From: Methanobacteriota archaeon
GTDB taxonomy: Archaea > Methanobacteriota > Methanobacteria > Methanobacteriales > Methanobacteriaceae
Reading direction: 5' to 3'
Assembly: GCA_023411115.1 (NCBI GenBank)
Contig: JAEYPF010000010.1
Span: 1 to 64,000 of the forward strand
DNA: 64,000 nucleotides
Of this stretch, positions 20,101 through 28,420 are shown piece by piece (the stretch's first letter is position 1; each line of letters opens with the position of its first letter). The notes beneath the pieces were generated by a model. That model was given only the letters and a program-made list of their open reading frames with translations, made no database searches and was not told the origin of the DNA. The position numbers and the translations under genes were made by a program.

Positions 20101-21310
20101 CTTTAACAACGAATTTTTCTATGAATTTCGCATATACAGGCCTTGTTATGAAAATCCCAATTATAACTCCAAGGATTGTAGTAAATGCAAAACCTGAAAG
20201 GATTCCGATACCAGTTAAACCTCTAGATAACCCTACATACAGTAAAGGGATCATAGCAGCGATTAAAGTTGCTGCTGAGGCATAAATAATGAAGAACGCA
20301 CCTTTCATTTTAATATTAAGTCCAGCTCTTCTTCTTTTAGATGTCTTACCTTTTTTAAGGACCTCATCGGTTATAATTATCTGGTCATCCACACCTGTAC
20401 CTATCGCTGCTATAATACCAGCAATAGCAGGTAAATCTATATTCCAGTGTATCACAGACGCTGCACCCAAAATCAGGAGAAGTTCTGCTAGACTAGTTCC
20501 AATTATAGGCAGTACAAGTATAGGTCTTCTGTACCTGGCAAATATTATAACAGATACTACAATTAATGCTAGTATTCCAGCTATTAGAGCTCCGTTTTTA
20601 AACTGATCACCAAGTTCTGCTGATACACTGCTTATTCCTGCTATACTTACCTTAACAGGCAATGCACCTGACTGTAATACAGCTTGAATACCTCTCGCTT
20701 CTTGTGTTGCAGCATCTTTTGTAGAGTTACTACCTGTTATTTCTACATCCGTTACAGGAACACCATTAGCAACTCCGGGATCTATGGTTGGAGATGTAAT
20801 TAATTGATCATCCAGATAGAAATCTACAGGAGTTCCAGATTTACCCTGCGCTGCCTTTGCAAATTTATTAGCACCGTCTACTGATAATGTAAATGGTACA
20901 GCCCAATTGGTTCCAGTAACCTGAAATGGTTTAACTCCAGTTATATCTGAACCTGTAATTACTGTTTGATTGTTAATTTTTGCCTCGAATTTACCAGGTG
21001 TCCCTATAATTCTTGCAACTTGATCTGGCTGAACACCTGCAATTTCTACAATTACGTCCTGATTACCACTCGGCCTTACTTTAATATCAGCCACACCAAA
21101 TATGTTTAGACGCTTATCGAGAACTGTTGTAACTTTACTCATTGTTTCAGCATCAACTGGTTGTTCTAGATGTATTTGAACAATAGAACCACCTTTTAAA
21201 TCCAGTCCCTGAGCTATCCCGTAGGTTGAAATAGCAGCTAAACTTCCAATTACAAGGACTATAAGCAGGATGACACGGTAATCTTTTAGAAAATCTATAA
21301 CGTCACTCAT
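20096..21310 (-). CDS. secD: Protein-export membrane protein SecD
   Basis: A 404-aa archaeal SecD, partner of SecF in driving late steps of Sec-dependent export with the proton gradient. It has one N-terminal helix followed by DLKGGSIVQIHLE, a long extracellular P1-like domain, then five C-terminal helices with IAAIGTGVDDQIIITDEVLK, the conserved segment around the functional Asp residues. The start ATG (21308-21310) overlaps the secF stop as ATGA, so the genes are translationally coupled. The long ORF extending to 21334 is only read-through into secF. Order secF-secD is usual in archaea. Confidence 0.95.
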   Translation of the reverse strand: MSDVIDFLKDYRVILLIVLVIGSLAAISTYGIAQGLDLKGGSIVQIHLEQPVDAETMSKVTTVLDKRLNIFGVADIKVRPSGNQDVIVEIAGVQPDQVARIIGTPGKFEAKINNQTVITGSDITGVKPFQVTGTNWAVPFTLSVDGANKFAKAAQGKSGTPVDFYLDDQLITSPTIDPGVANGVPVTDVEITGSNSTKDAATQEARGIQAVLQSGALPVKVSIAGISSVSAELGDQFKNGALIAGILALIVVSVIIFARYRRPILVLPIIGTSLAELLLILGAASVIHWNIDLPAIAGIIAAIGTGVDDQIIITDEVLKKGKTSKRRRAGLNIKMKGAFFIIYASAATLIAAMIPLLYVGLSRGLTGIGILSGFAFTTILGVIIGIFITRPVYAKFIEKFVVKE

Positions 21311-22146
21311 CTGCGACCACTCTCCATGTACCATCTAAGTATACCAAGATTCATAAGCCATGTAGCCAGTACATCAGCTACAAGCCCTATAATCAAAACT
21401 GCAGCAATATTAGCCAGTGTAGTAGCAGTAGGTATGAAAAAGTGTACTATAACATACAGGGCTACCATTGAACCTATGGCTGCTGCAGCCATTGTAAAAC
21501 CTGTTTTCATGGCATCAATAGCTCTCTCTGTAATTGTTCCTTCTCTACGCTTCAATACCCGAGTAGTAAGCAAAATATCAGTATCTACACTGTATCCTAT
21601 AAGCAGTAGCAGTGCACCTACTGATGCAAGAGATAGTGGGATTCCAAATAAGGACATTCCACCAACTGCTATAATTATATCAGATAGTGCCGCAAGAATA
21701 ACCGCTAGGGACGGCACAAAATTTCTGAATATAATAAACACTGTTATGGACATGAATATGAACGCGATAGCAAGCGCCCACATTACCTGGTTCAACGCTG
21801 CTTCGCTTAATACAGGTCCAACAGAACTATAACTCAGCACCGTGGCCGTATTATTCAAAACTTGTGTAAATTTAACCACATCAGGAGTTCCACCCATGGT
21901 AACAGTGGCTCGATTACCGCTTACAGATACTGATAATTCACTTGGATTTAATCCACTTTGTATCATATTTTGTAATTGGGATTGATCTACAGGATTTTGG
22001 AGTTGCAATGTAGCAATGGTACCTCCCTTTAAATCTACCCCTTCATCTAAACCATTTACCGCAATTATTGCCAGTGAAATTATAGTGATGATGACAGGAA
22101 TTGCTATTAATGGTTTATATAATTCTATTATCTTTCCTATTTTCAT
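21307..22146 (-). CDS. secF: Protein-export membrane protein SecF
   Basis: A 279-aa archaeal SecF: a cytoplasmic start, a first helix, the DEGVDLKGGTIATLQLQNPV motif at the start of the P1 domain, then five C-terminal helices with LLIGYSVDTDILLTTRVLKR carrying the key Asp pair. It works with SecD at the translocon. It begins 11 nt after the flavodoxin gene and overlaps secD by 4 nt, so the three genes form one operon. The ATG follows GGTGG. With many secreted wall proteins in this window, an export helper fits well. Confidence 0.95.
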   Translation of the reverse strand: MKIGKIIELYKPLIAIPVIITIISLAIIAVNGLDEGVDLKGGTIATLQLQNPVDQSQLQNMIQSGLNPSELSVSVSGNRATVTMGGTPDVVKFTQVLNNTATVLSYSSVGPVLSEAALNQVMWALAIAFIFMSITVFIIFRNFVPSLAVILAALSDIIIAVGGMSLFGIPLSLASVGALLLLIGYSVDTDILLTTRVLKRREGTITERAIDAMKTGFTMAAAAIGSMVALYVIVHFFIPTATTLANIAAVLIIGLVADVLATWLMNLGILRWYMESGRR

Positions 22147-22157
22147 TAAACCACCAT

Positions 22158-22652
22158 TTATACTCCATATATTTTCAAATCCATTTCTTCAACTGTTTTT
22201 TTCACTTCTTCACCTATTTCAAACATTTTTTTACCGGCAGTTTTTATTAAAAATGAAGTTACCATTCTTCCTCCTCTAACTTCAATTTTCTCTCTCATCC
22301 TATCAATAGTTTTTCTGCCTCCTGATCCTCCAAGAGTAGCAAATAATATCACATCCTTACCTTGAAAATTGCATTTATCAATAAGAGTAATTATGGCAGG
22401 AGAAGGTTTTCCAGCCCATACTGGCGTTCCTATATATACTAAACCGTATTCACTTACATCAACTGTGGCAGGTTTAATATTAGTCTTAATTTCTCTCATG
22501 GCATCAGCAGAAGCCTTTACATAGTTTAAAGGCCCAAATCTGTTCTTCAGATCTTCGATTTCAATAATATCTGCTGAAACCTCTTCTGCAAGTATTTTAG
22601 CAGCTTTAGATGTCTTTTTAGTTCTTGAATAATATAAAACAATAGTTTTCAT
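22158..22652 (-). CDS. Flavodoxin family protein
   Basis: A 164-aa flavodoxin-fold protein that would bind FMN. KTIVLYYSRTKKTSKAAKIL gives the N-terminal strand and phosphate loop with the motif slightly altered from S/T-x-T-G-x-T; VYIGTPVWAGKPSPA is the second loop next to the isoalloxazine ring; LFATLGGSGGRK is the third loop. This places it near the flavodoxin_4/WrbA-like redox group. It is the first gene of the operon with secF and secD; the reason for that linkage is unclear. Confidence 0.82.
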   Translation of the reverse strand: MKTIVLYYSRTKKTSKAAKILAEEVSADIIEIEDLKNRFGPLNYVKASADAMREIKTNIKPATVDVSEYGLVYIGTPVWAGKPSPAIITLIDKCNFQGKDVILFATLGGSGGRKTIDRMREKIEVRGGRMVTSFLIKTAGKKMFEIGEEVKKTVEEMDLKIYGV

Positions 22653-22675
22653 TCAGGACACTCACATATTAATAT

Positions 22676-22690
22676 TATTTTATATAATTA
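22676..22690 (-). promoter_or_regulatory. Probable promoter of the flavodoxin-secF-secD operon
   Basis: The minus strand has a TATA-like TTATATAAAATAAT about 25-30 nt before the flavodoxin ATG, which predicts a very short 5' leader. A GTGAG ribosome site lies between them. Confidence 0.45.
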
Positions 22691-22866
22691 ACTTAATATT
22701 CCTTTGGTATAGTTAATTCATTTAATAATTTCAATTTAAGGATATTAGTCATTATTATATAGTCAAAGTTAATTTAATGATTTATTAATAACTTCTGGTA
22801 GAATAATAATTAATCGAGATGATAATATTGTGCTCAAATATTCTTTTAATTTTCGGCATTGAAGGA

Positions 22867-22995
22867 GTGCATAGCATGCGAAAAACGAAGTTTTTCGCTG
22901 TTTACGGAACGGGGTTCCGTAACCGGAAAAATTGAAAATTTTTCCATGTTACAAAATCAAAGATTTTGAGGCCCCGAACATTCTATGTTCGAGGG
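22867..22995. repeat. Tandem hairpin array, copy 1
   Basis: Five hairpins follow one another. Centres are near 22888, 22912, 22935, 22960 and 22983, so the spacing is 23-25 nt. Stems and loops: 22878-22898 (GCGAAAAAC, loop GAA), 22902-22922 (TTACGGAAC, loop GGG), 22925-22945 (GGAAAAATT, loop GAA), 22952-22968 (CAAAATC, loop AAA) and 22973-22993 (CCCGAACAT, loop TCT, one mismatch). A smaller inverted repeat (GCAT-AGC-ATGC) precedes them at 22869-22879. Most stems are exactly 9 bp with a 3-nt loop, yet their sequences differ. The array lies 3' of argC and upstream of the flavodoxin operon promoter. I cannot assign it to a known element. Confidence 0.8.
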
Positions 22996-23049
22996 TTTAA
23001 CTTAATATTAAACTTAAAATATCACATTTACCATCTTGACTTAAAAGTT

Positions 23050-24060
23050 TTATGGATGTAATCCTACAACATCCAGTGATTCTTTCTCATTGAATCCAAA
23101 CATTATATTCATGTTCTGAATCGCCTGTCCAGATGCCCCTTTAACCAGGTTATCAATGGCAGATATCATAATAATCCTTCCATTTTCATCTATCTGGAAA
23201 CATCCAATATCACAGTAATTGGATCCTCTAACTGCACTTAATCTCGGAACTTCATCCATCTCAACAATTCTTACAAACGGTTCTGATTCGTAGAATGAAT
23301 CATACAGCTCTTTTACATATTCCGATGTTACATCTTCTTTTAAAAACGTGTGAACAGTTGTCAAAATACCTCTTATTACTGGAACTAGATGAGGTGTAAA
23401 TGAAACTTTAACATCCCCAAATTTAGACACTTCCTGCTGAATTTCAGGCATATGTCTGTGGGTTGTAATTGCATAAGGAACGATGTTATCACTTATATTT
23501 GGATAATGTGTTGCTTCTGTAGGTTTAATTCCTGCGCCGCTCACTCCTGATTTTGAGTCAATTATAATGGTATCTACTAGTTTTTCTTTAGCAAGAGGTA
23601 TCGATGCTAAAATACCACCAGTTGGGAAACATCCAGGATTTGCAACAAGATTTGAATTCTTTATTTCATCCCGATATACTTCTGGTAGCCCATAAACCGC
23701 TTTTATAGGAGCAGAATGCTCAATACCGTACCATTTCTCATATATAGCTATATCATCAAATCGATAGTCTCCACTTAGATCTACAACTTTAATATCTCTT
23801 TCAATTAAATCTGGTACTATATCCATGGACGCACCATGGGGAGTAGCAGTAAAAACTAGATCAGCCTCAATCTTTTCTGCTGGAACATCTTTAAATTTAA
23901 GACTTTCTCCTCTTAAATGAGGGTGGACTTTTGATACATTAATTCCTGCATACTGTCTGGATGTTGCAGCAATTATATTTACATTATCATGATTTTTTAA
24001 AAATCTAAGCAGTTCTCCTCCAGTGTAACCGCTTGCTCCAATGATGCCTACATCAATCAT
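23050..24060 (-). CDS. argC: N-acetyl-gamma-glutamyl-phosphate reductase
   Basis: A 336-aa NADPH-dependent enzyme of arginine synthesis, reducing N-acetylglutamyl-5-phosphate to the semialdehyde. GIIGASGYTGGELLRFL is the N-terminal nucleotide-binding loop, VANPGCFPTGGILA holds the catalytic Cys, and THRHMPEIQQE carries the conserved His. A GGTGA site precedes the ATG. argB and argJ lie about 3.4 kb away on the same strand, but the space between holds two transglutaminase-like genes on the other strand, so argC has its own transcript. Confidence 0.96.
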   Translation of the reverse strand: MIDVGIIGASGYTGGELLRFLKNHDNVNIIAATSRQYAGINVSKVHPHLRGESLKFKDVPAEKIEADLVFTATPHGASMDIVPDLIERDIKVVDLSGDYRFDDIAIYEKWYGIEHSAPIKAVYGLPEVYRDEIKNSNLVANPGCFPTGGILASIPLAKEKLVDTIIIDSKSGVSGAGIKPTEATHYPNISDNIVPYAITTHRHMPEIQQEVSKFGDVKVSFTPHLVPVIRGILTTVHTFLKEDVTSEYVKELYDSFYESEPFVRIVEMDEVPRLSAVRGSNYCDIGCFQIDENGRIIMISAIDNLVKGASGQAIQNMNIMFGFNEKESLDVVGLHP

Positions 24061-24420
24061 ATTATTTTCACCTAAATCATTTTGGTTGGATGTTTATATT
24101 AAAAATTGCGATTTAAAATTTAAAAATAAAATATACCAAATTTAAATTTATTTAATATAATATTCAAATCGGTGAATAATTACGAATTAAGCTTATTAAT
24201 TAAAAAAGAATAAGTATTATTAAATATAAGGCAGAATATTGAGTTATTAAATATTAAAAATCGTAAATTTTCAGATGTTACTTATTTACTTAATATATAA
24301 AGCTTAAAAAGATAGGTATCCCTTACAAATTTTTATAATTTCTCCATAGTTCCCAATCAATTTTCTTTAAATGAAAAAGTATGTATAGTTAAACTATTTT
24401 TGTGAAGTTGTATCCCTGAT

Positions 24421-24717
24421 ATTTCTTTTTTTAATCCATTTTAATTAATATTTTCTTAACTTTTTACTAAATTTCTAACTCCTATTATTTCACTTTCAGT
24501 ATATTTTAACTTCAATGTGCTTAAACCACAATCTTAGATTATTCCATGGTTTTCAAAAAAAGGATTTATAATGTCTTAAATTAAAATTAGGCTTATTAGA
24601 ATGCTTATTTTGCACTTTTTTTTCGAAACATTTATATGATATTGAAGTTAACTAGTGCTCAACCCGGAAAAATACGCTTTAAGTGTATTTTCATGATTGG
24701 GAATCGGAGGCGGTACA
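24421..24717 (+). promoter_or_regulatory. Promoter and 5' leader of transglutaminase gene 1 (duplicated element, copy A)
   Basis: This 297-nt stretch is closely similar to 26054-26350. Conserved parts include a BRE/TATA (CGAAACATTTATAT, 24624-24637), predicting transcription from about 24659, and a leader with CAACCCGGAAAAATACGC. A stem (AAAATACGC/GTGTATTTT, loop TTTAA) lies at about 24669-24691. It is followed by an out-of-frame ATG at 24693 and GGAGGCGGT at 24706-24714. The rest of the 24061-24420 gap is AT-rich DNA with the argC promoter and nothing else I can see. Confidence 0.65.
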
Positions 24718-25968
24718 ATTACAAGAAAATTGTTATTTGCAATCCTATTAATATTTGGCCTATCTTTGGTCGGTATTGCTGGTGCAAGTGCAGCAGATGT
24801 GGGAACTGCAAAAGTACAGAGTGATAATGTTCACAATGTGCAAAAAAATAACAAAACCGACGCTAATGATCTTAAATATCTGAATAATTCAACTAAAGAA
24901 CAAAGCAATACAGTTAAAAGGTTAAAAACAGATAAAAAGGTCAATAGTGAAAAAACACCAAATAAGAATATTACAACAAAAAAAACTGTTGCAAAACCTG
25001 AAAAACCAATGGCTGCAGGATCACCACCAACAGTAACCTCAAAAAGTTTCACTGTAAGTCAAATCAACGGTGCAGCAGCGAGAGTCAACACGTACGTTAA
25101 AACAAAACATAAACTTCCAAAGTATGTGACCATTGGTACAACTCAAGTTAAAATGCCTGCTTTCTTAAAATTACTCACTGCAGACATAATACAATTAAAT
25201 AGTGGTAAAACAACACCAATAACACTTAAAAGTGTAAAAGCTCCATCAAAAACAACAGAAAGCTTTAAAAGCGGGAAAATTAATAAATCCACTTATTTAG
25301 GGCTTGCTAAAAGAGTTAATACATTTATAAATAAAAATGGTGTTTTACCAAAACAAACAACCAGCACTCTTGGTAAAATGAATTATAAATCATTAATCTA
25401 CACATTTTCCAAGATACCTGCTTTCTACAAAACACACAAGAGACTACCAAGTTATGTATCAGTGAAACCATTGAGTACATCCGGAACTACAGGAACATCC
25501 ACAGTGAAATTCCCTAAGTCTTTGCAAAAGTATCTTAAAGTCACTAAAAACTGCCAGGCAAGCAATCCAAAAATTAAAGCGCTGGCAACAAAAATAACAA
25601 AGGGCAAAAAAACAAGACTTGGTAAAGCCGTGGCAATATTCAACTGGGTAAGGGACCACATTGGTTACTCTTTTTATTATAATACTAAAAGAGGAGCATT
25701 AGGTACCTTAAAAGCCAAAAAAGGAAATTGCGTAGATACTGCACACCTGTTAGTTGCTCTTGAAAGGGCAGTGGGAATCCCAGCCAGATATATCCATGGT
25801 AAAGCTAAATTCAGAAGCGGTAAATGGTATGGTCACGTTTGGGCAGGTATACACGTAAATGGTAAATGGTACAAGGCTGATGCAACCAGTTCCAGAAATT
25901 CATTTGGTGTTATTAAAAACTGGACTAGAGCAACAATAAAAGGTAAATATGCGTCACTACCTTTCTAA
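24718..25968 (+). CDS. Secreted transglutaminase-like protein with pseudomurein-binding repeats
   Basis: A 416-aa exported protein (from ATT at 24718). The signal peptide is TRKLLFAILLIFGLSLVGIA, then a Lys/Asn/Thr linker. Two pseudomurein-binding repeats follow (VSQINGAAARVNTYVKTKHK near residue 110, and STYLGLAKRVNTFINKNGVL near residue 190). The C-terminal domain has the Cys-His-Asp triad (KKGNCVDTAH, YGHVWAGIHV, YKADATS). These motifs match GxCxD, HxW and DxT of peptidase C71 pseudomurein endoisopeptidases, so it may remodel the cell's own wall (inference). The start is unclear: a TTG at 24697 is in frame, but ATT lies 7 nt after GGAGG and is the one shared with the paralogue. Confidence 0.85.
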   Translation: MTRKLLFAILLIFGLSLVGIAGASAADVGTAKVQSDNVHNVQKNNKTDANDLKYLNNSTKEQSNTVKRLKTDKKVNSEKTPNKNITTKKTVAKPEKPMAAGSPPTVTSKSFTVSQINGAAARVNTYVKTKHKLPKYVTIGTTQVKMPAFLKLLTADIIQLNSGKTTPITLKSVKAPSKTTESFKSGKINKSTYLGLAKRVNTFINKNGVLPKQTTSTLGKMNYKSLIYTFSKIPAFYKTHKRLPSYVSVKPLSTSGTTGTSTVKFPKSLQKYLKVTKNCQASNPKIKALATKITKGKKTRLGKAVAIFNWVRDHIGYSFYYNTKRGALGTLKAKKGNCVDTAHLLVALERAVGIPARYIHGKAKFRSGKWYGHVWAGIHVNGKWYKADATSSRNSFGVIKNWTRATIKGKYASLPF

Positions 25969-26053
25969 AAAGTTGATCATAAAAAGGTTTTTTAGTTGTT
26001 GTAAATAGATATGCTTTTTTATCTTTTTAAAAAAATAAAATAGCATTATCTTA

Positions 26054-26350
26054 ATTTCTTTTTTTGATTCATTTTAATTAATATTTTCTTAACTATTTGC
26101 TAATTTTTTAGCACCGATTATTTCACTTTGGGTGTATTCTAACTCCAATGTGCTTAAAGCACTATCTCATGTCAGGGCATGCATTTTTAAAAAAGCATTT
26201 AAAACGCTTTAAATTAAAATTAGGCTTATTAGAATGCTTATTTTGCACTTTTTTTTCGAAACATTTATATAGTATCCTACTTAACTAGTGCTCAACCCGG
26301 AAAAATATGCTTTAAGTGTATTTTTATGATCGGGAATCGGAGGCGGTATA
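26054..26350 (+). promoter_or_regulatory. Promoter and 5' leader of transglutaminase gene 2 (duplicated element, copy B)
   Basis: This copy has the same length as copy A and the same order of parts: AT-rich upstream region, GGCTTATTAGAATGCTTATT, BRE/TATA (CGAAACATTTATATA, 26257-26271), CTCAACCCGGAAAAATATGC, a stem with loop TTTAA, an out-of-frame ATG and GGAGGCGGT. The region around 26165-26210 has diverged most. The 85 nt before it (25969-26053) are simple AT-rich DNA after the first gene. Confidence 0.65.
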
Positions 26351-27325
26351 ATTACAGGAAAACTGTTATTTGCAGTTACGTTAGTGACAGCTATGTTACT
26401 GGCAGGTATTGCTGGTGTAAGCGCAGCAAATGTTGGGACTGCGGGAACACAATTCAGTAATACCAATATTGTACATGAAAAAGTCAATAAAGAAATAATT
26501 GGCTTAAAAAGTACAAACAAATCGACTGTAAAGCAAAATAAAGTCGATAAAATTGTAAATTATGTCAAAAAGACATTTTATAACAAACATCTAATAACAC
26601 CAAAGAAGAACAGTGTAAAACAGGAAATACACAGTACAAAAAACTCAACTTATGCATACTCACATAAAACTAGTAATACTAAGCACAAATCAGATGCAAC
26701 AAATAAATCAGTGCATACAGTAAAACAGAAAGTTAAAACAAAAACAAACAAAACTGCCCTAAATAGTGAAAAAACATTGGCCGCTGGTGAACCAAAAGAA
26801 ATCAAAAAAAGAGTTTCAAATAAGATTGTAAAACCAATGGCTGCAGGAGCACCGACAACAGTGAAATTCCCTAAGTCTTTGCGAAAATATCTTAAAGTCA
26901 CTAGAAACTGCCAGGCAAACAATCCAAAAATAAAACGACTGGCATACGCTATAACAAAGGGCAAAAAAACAAGGCTCGGCAAAGCAGTGGCAATTTTTAA
27001 CTGGGTAAGGAACCACGTTCGTTATAGATATTATTATAATACCAAAAGGGGAGCATTAGGTACCTTAAATGCTAGAAAAGGAAATTGTGCGGACACTACT
27101 CACCTGTTAGTAGCTCTTGAAAGGGCAGTGGGAATCCCAGCCAGATATATCCATGGTAAAGCCAAGTACAGAAGCGGTAAATGGTATGGTCACGTTTGGG
27201 CTGGAGTACATGTAAACGGTAGATGGTACAAAGCAGATGCGACCGGTAAAAGGAATTCATTTGGTGTTACTAGAAACTGGAAAAGATGTATAGTAAAAGG
27301 TAAATATGCGTCATTACCATTTTAA
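26351..27325 (+). CDS. Secreted transglutaminase-like protein, paralogue without binding repeats
   Basis: A 324-aa paralogue of the preceding gene. From ATT at 26351 the signal peptide reads TGKLLFAVTLVTAMLLAGIA; a GTG at 26384 is the first usual start in frame but would delete its basic N-region. A long Lys/Asn/Thr/Ser linker (about residues 35-150) replaces the two pseudomurein-binding repeats of its neighbour. The catalytic domain is nearly identical (GRWYKADATGKRNSFG), with Cys in RKGNCADTTH, His in YGHVWAGVHV and Asp in ADAT. It is likely secreted and may act on wall peptides without anchoring to the wall (inference). A tandem duplication clearly made the pair. Confidence 0.82.
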   Translation: MTGKLLFAVTLVTAMLLAGIAGVSAANVGTAGTQFSNTNIVHEKVNKEIIGLKSTNKSTVKQNKVDKIVNYVKKTFYNKHLITPKKNSVKQEIHSTKNSTYAYSHKTSNTKHKSDATNKSVHTVKQKVKTKTNKTALNSEKTLAAGEPKEIKKRVSNKIVKPMAAGAPTTVKFPKSLRKYLKVTRNCQANNPKIKRLAYAITKGKKTRLGKAVAIFNWVRNHVRYRYYYNTKRGALGTLNARKGNCADTTHLLVALERAVGIPARYIHGKAKYRSGKWYGHVWAGVHVNGRWYKADATGKRNSFGVTRNWKRCIVKGKYASLPF

Positions 27326-27449
27326 TGGTAAAATACGTAGTATACCTTATTTTTTTATTTTAAGTAAATTCTAATACTAACAATTCAACTTAATTTTATT
27401 TTCTAATAAAAATCAAAAATAACTATTTAAAAATAAAAAATATTTAGAT

Positions 27450-28331
27450 TCAAGACGTAATCATGGTTCCAATTCCCTTCTTAGTAAATATCTCAAGGAG
27501 TATAGAATGTTTAATTCTACCGTCGATTATGTGAGCAGACGATACACCGTCTTCAATTGCTTTAATGCATGTCATTGTTTTAGGAAGCATTCCTTCAGTT
27601 ATGATTCCACTTTTAATAAGATCCTCAATTTCATTAACGTTAATTTTCCTTATAAGAGAATCAGGATCCTTTGGATCTTCAAGTATTCCAGGGACGTCTG
27701 TTAAAATAACAAGCTTTTCTGCATCCATTCTGGAAGCTATATCTCCTGCTACAGTGTCCGCGTTTAAATTTAATGTCTCGCCCTGATCATCAACTCCAAT
27801 AGGGGAAATTATAGGGATATAATCATTATCGCTGAGTACATCAATTATTGCAGGATTTATGGATTTTATTTCACCTACAAGACCTAAATCAACCATCTTT
27901 TCTTCGCCAGTTTCGCCATTCACTACTATATGGGGGGCTTTTTTAATGGCTTCTATAAGCCTGCTGTCTTTTCCAGAAAGTCCTACTCCTTTTCCACCAT
28001 GTAAACCAATCTTTGACACAATTTCAGTATTTATTTTACCTACAAGAACCATTTTAACTATGTCCATGGTTTCTTTGTCAGTTATTCGAAGCCCCTCTAT
28101 AAATTCTGGTTCTTTTCCAATTTTTGCCATGGCTCTTGAGATTTCAGGTCCTCCTCCATGAACAACAATTGGTTCCATACCTACATACTTTAAAAGGACC
28201 GTATCTCTTGCTGTAGAGTTCATAGCCGCTTCATCAATCATGGCGTGGCCGCCGTATTTTATAAGAATCTTTTTTCTATGAAATTTCTTTATGTAAGGCA
28301 GTGCCTCGATTAAAATGTTAACAGTTTCCAT
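27450..28331 (-). CDS. argB: Acetylglutamate kinase
   Basis: A 293-aa amino-acid-kinase-fold enzyme that phosphorylates N-acetylglutamate, the second step of arginine synthesis. KILIKYGGHAMID binds phosphate, VVHGGGPEISRAM binds substrate, and LNADTVAGDIASRM with VILTDVPGIL forms the ATP-side motifs. The C-terminal DGRIKHSILLEIFT is typical. I chose the ATG at 28329-28331, after GGGATAAG; a longer ORF has an unrelated N-terminus. It follows argJ by 89 nt on the same strand, probably in one operon. Confidence 0.96.
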   Translation of the reverse strand: METVNILIEALPYIKKFHRKKILIKYGGHAMIDEAAMNSTARDTVLLKYVGMEPIVVHGGGPEISRAMAKIGKEPEFIEGLRITDKETMDIVKMVLVGKINTEIVSKIGLHGGKGVGLSGKDSRLIEAIKKAPHIVVNGETGEEKMVDLGLVGEIKSINPAIIDVLSDNDYIPIISPIGVDDQGETLNLNADTVAGDIASRMDAEKLVILTDVPGILEDPKDPDSLIRKINVNEIEDLIKSGIITEGMLPKTMTCIKAIEDGVSSAHIIDGRIKHSILLEIFTKKGIGTMITS

Positions 28332-28420
28332 CTTATCCCATTTTGAGTTTATAATTTTATAATAATTTGATTTGTTCAATTGTGAATAGTTAGTTAAACT
28401 ATTTATAAATAATATGAATA

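Noticed and set aside
22867..22995. Hairpin array read as an ordinary argC terminator
   Set aside because: A terminator needs one stem with a T-tract. Here there are five phased stems without T-tracts, and a second copy follows an unrelated gene on the other strand.
24636..24824. A 62-codon ORF over the start of the first transglutaminase gene
   Set aside because: Most of it is the shifted frame of the signal peptide. Only its first codons (from the ATG at 24693) are of interest, and these are discussed as a possible leader or frameshift start.
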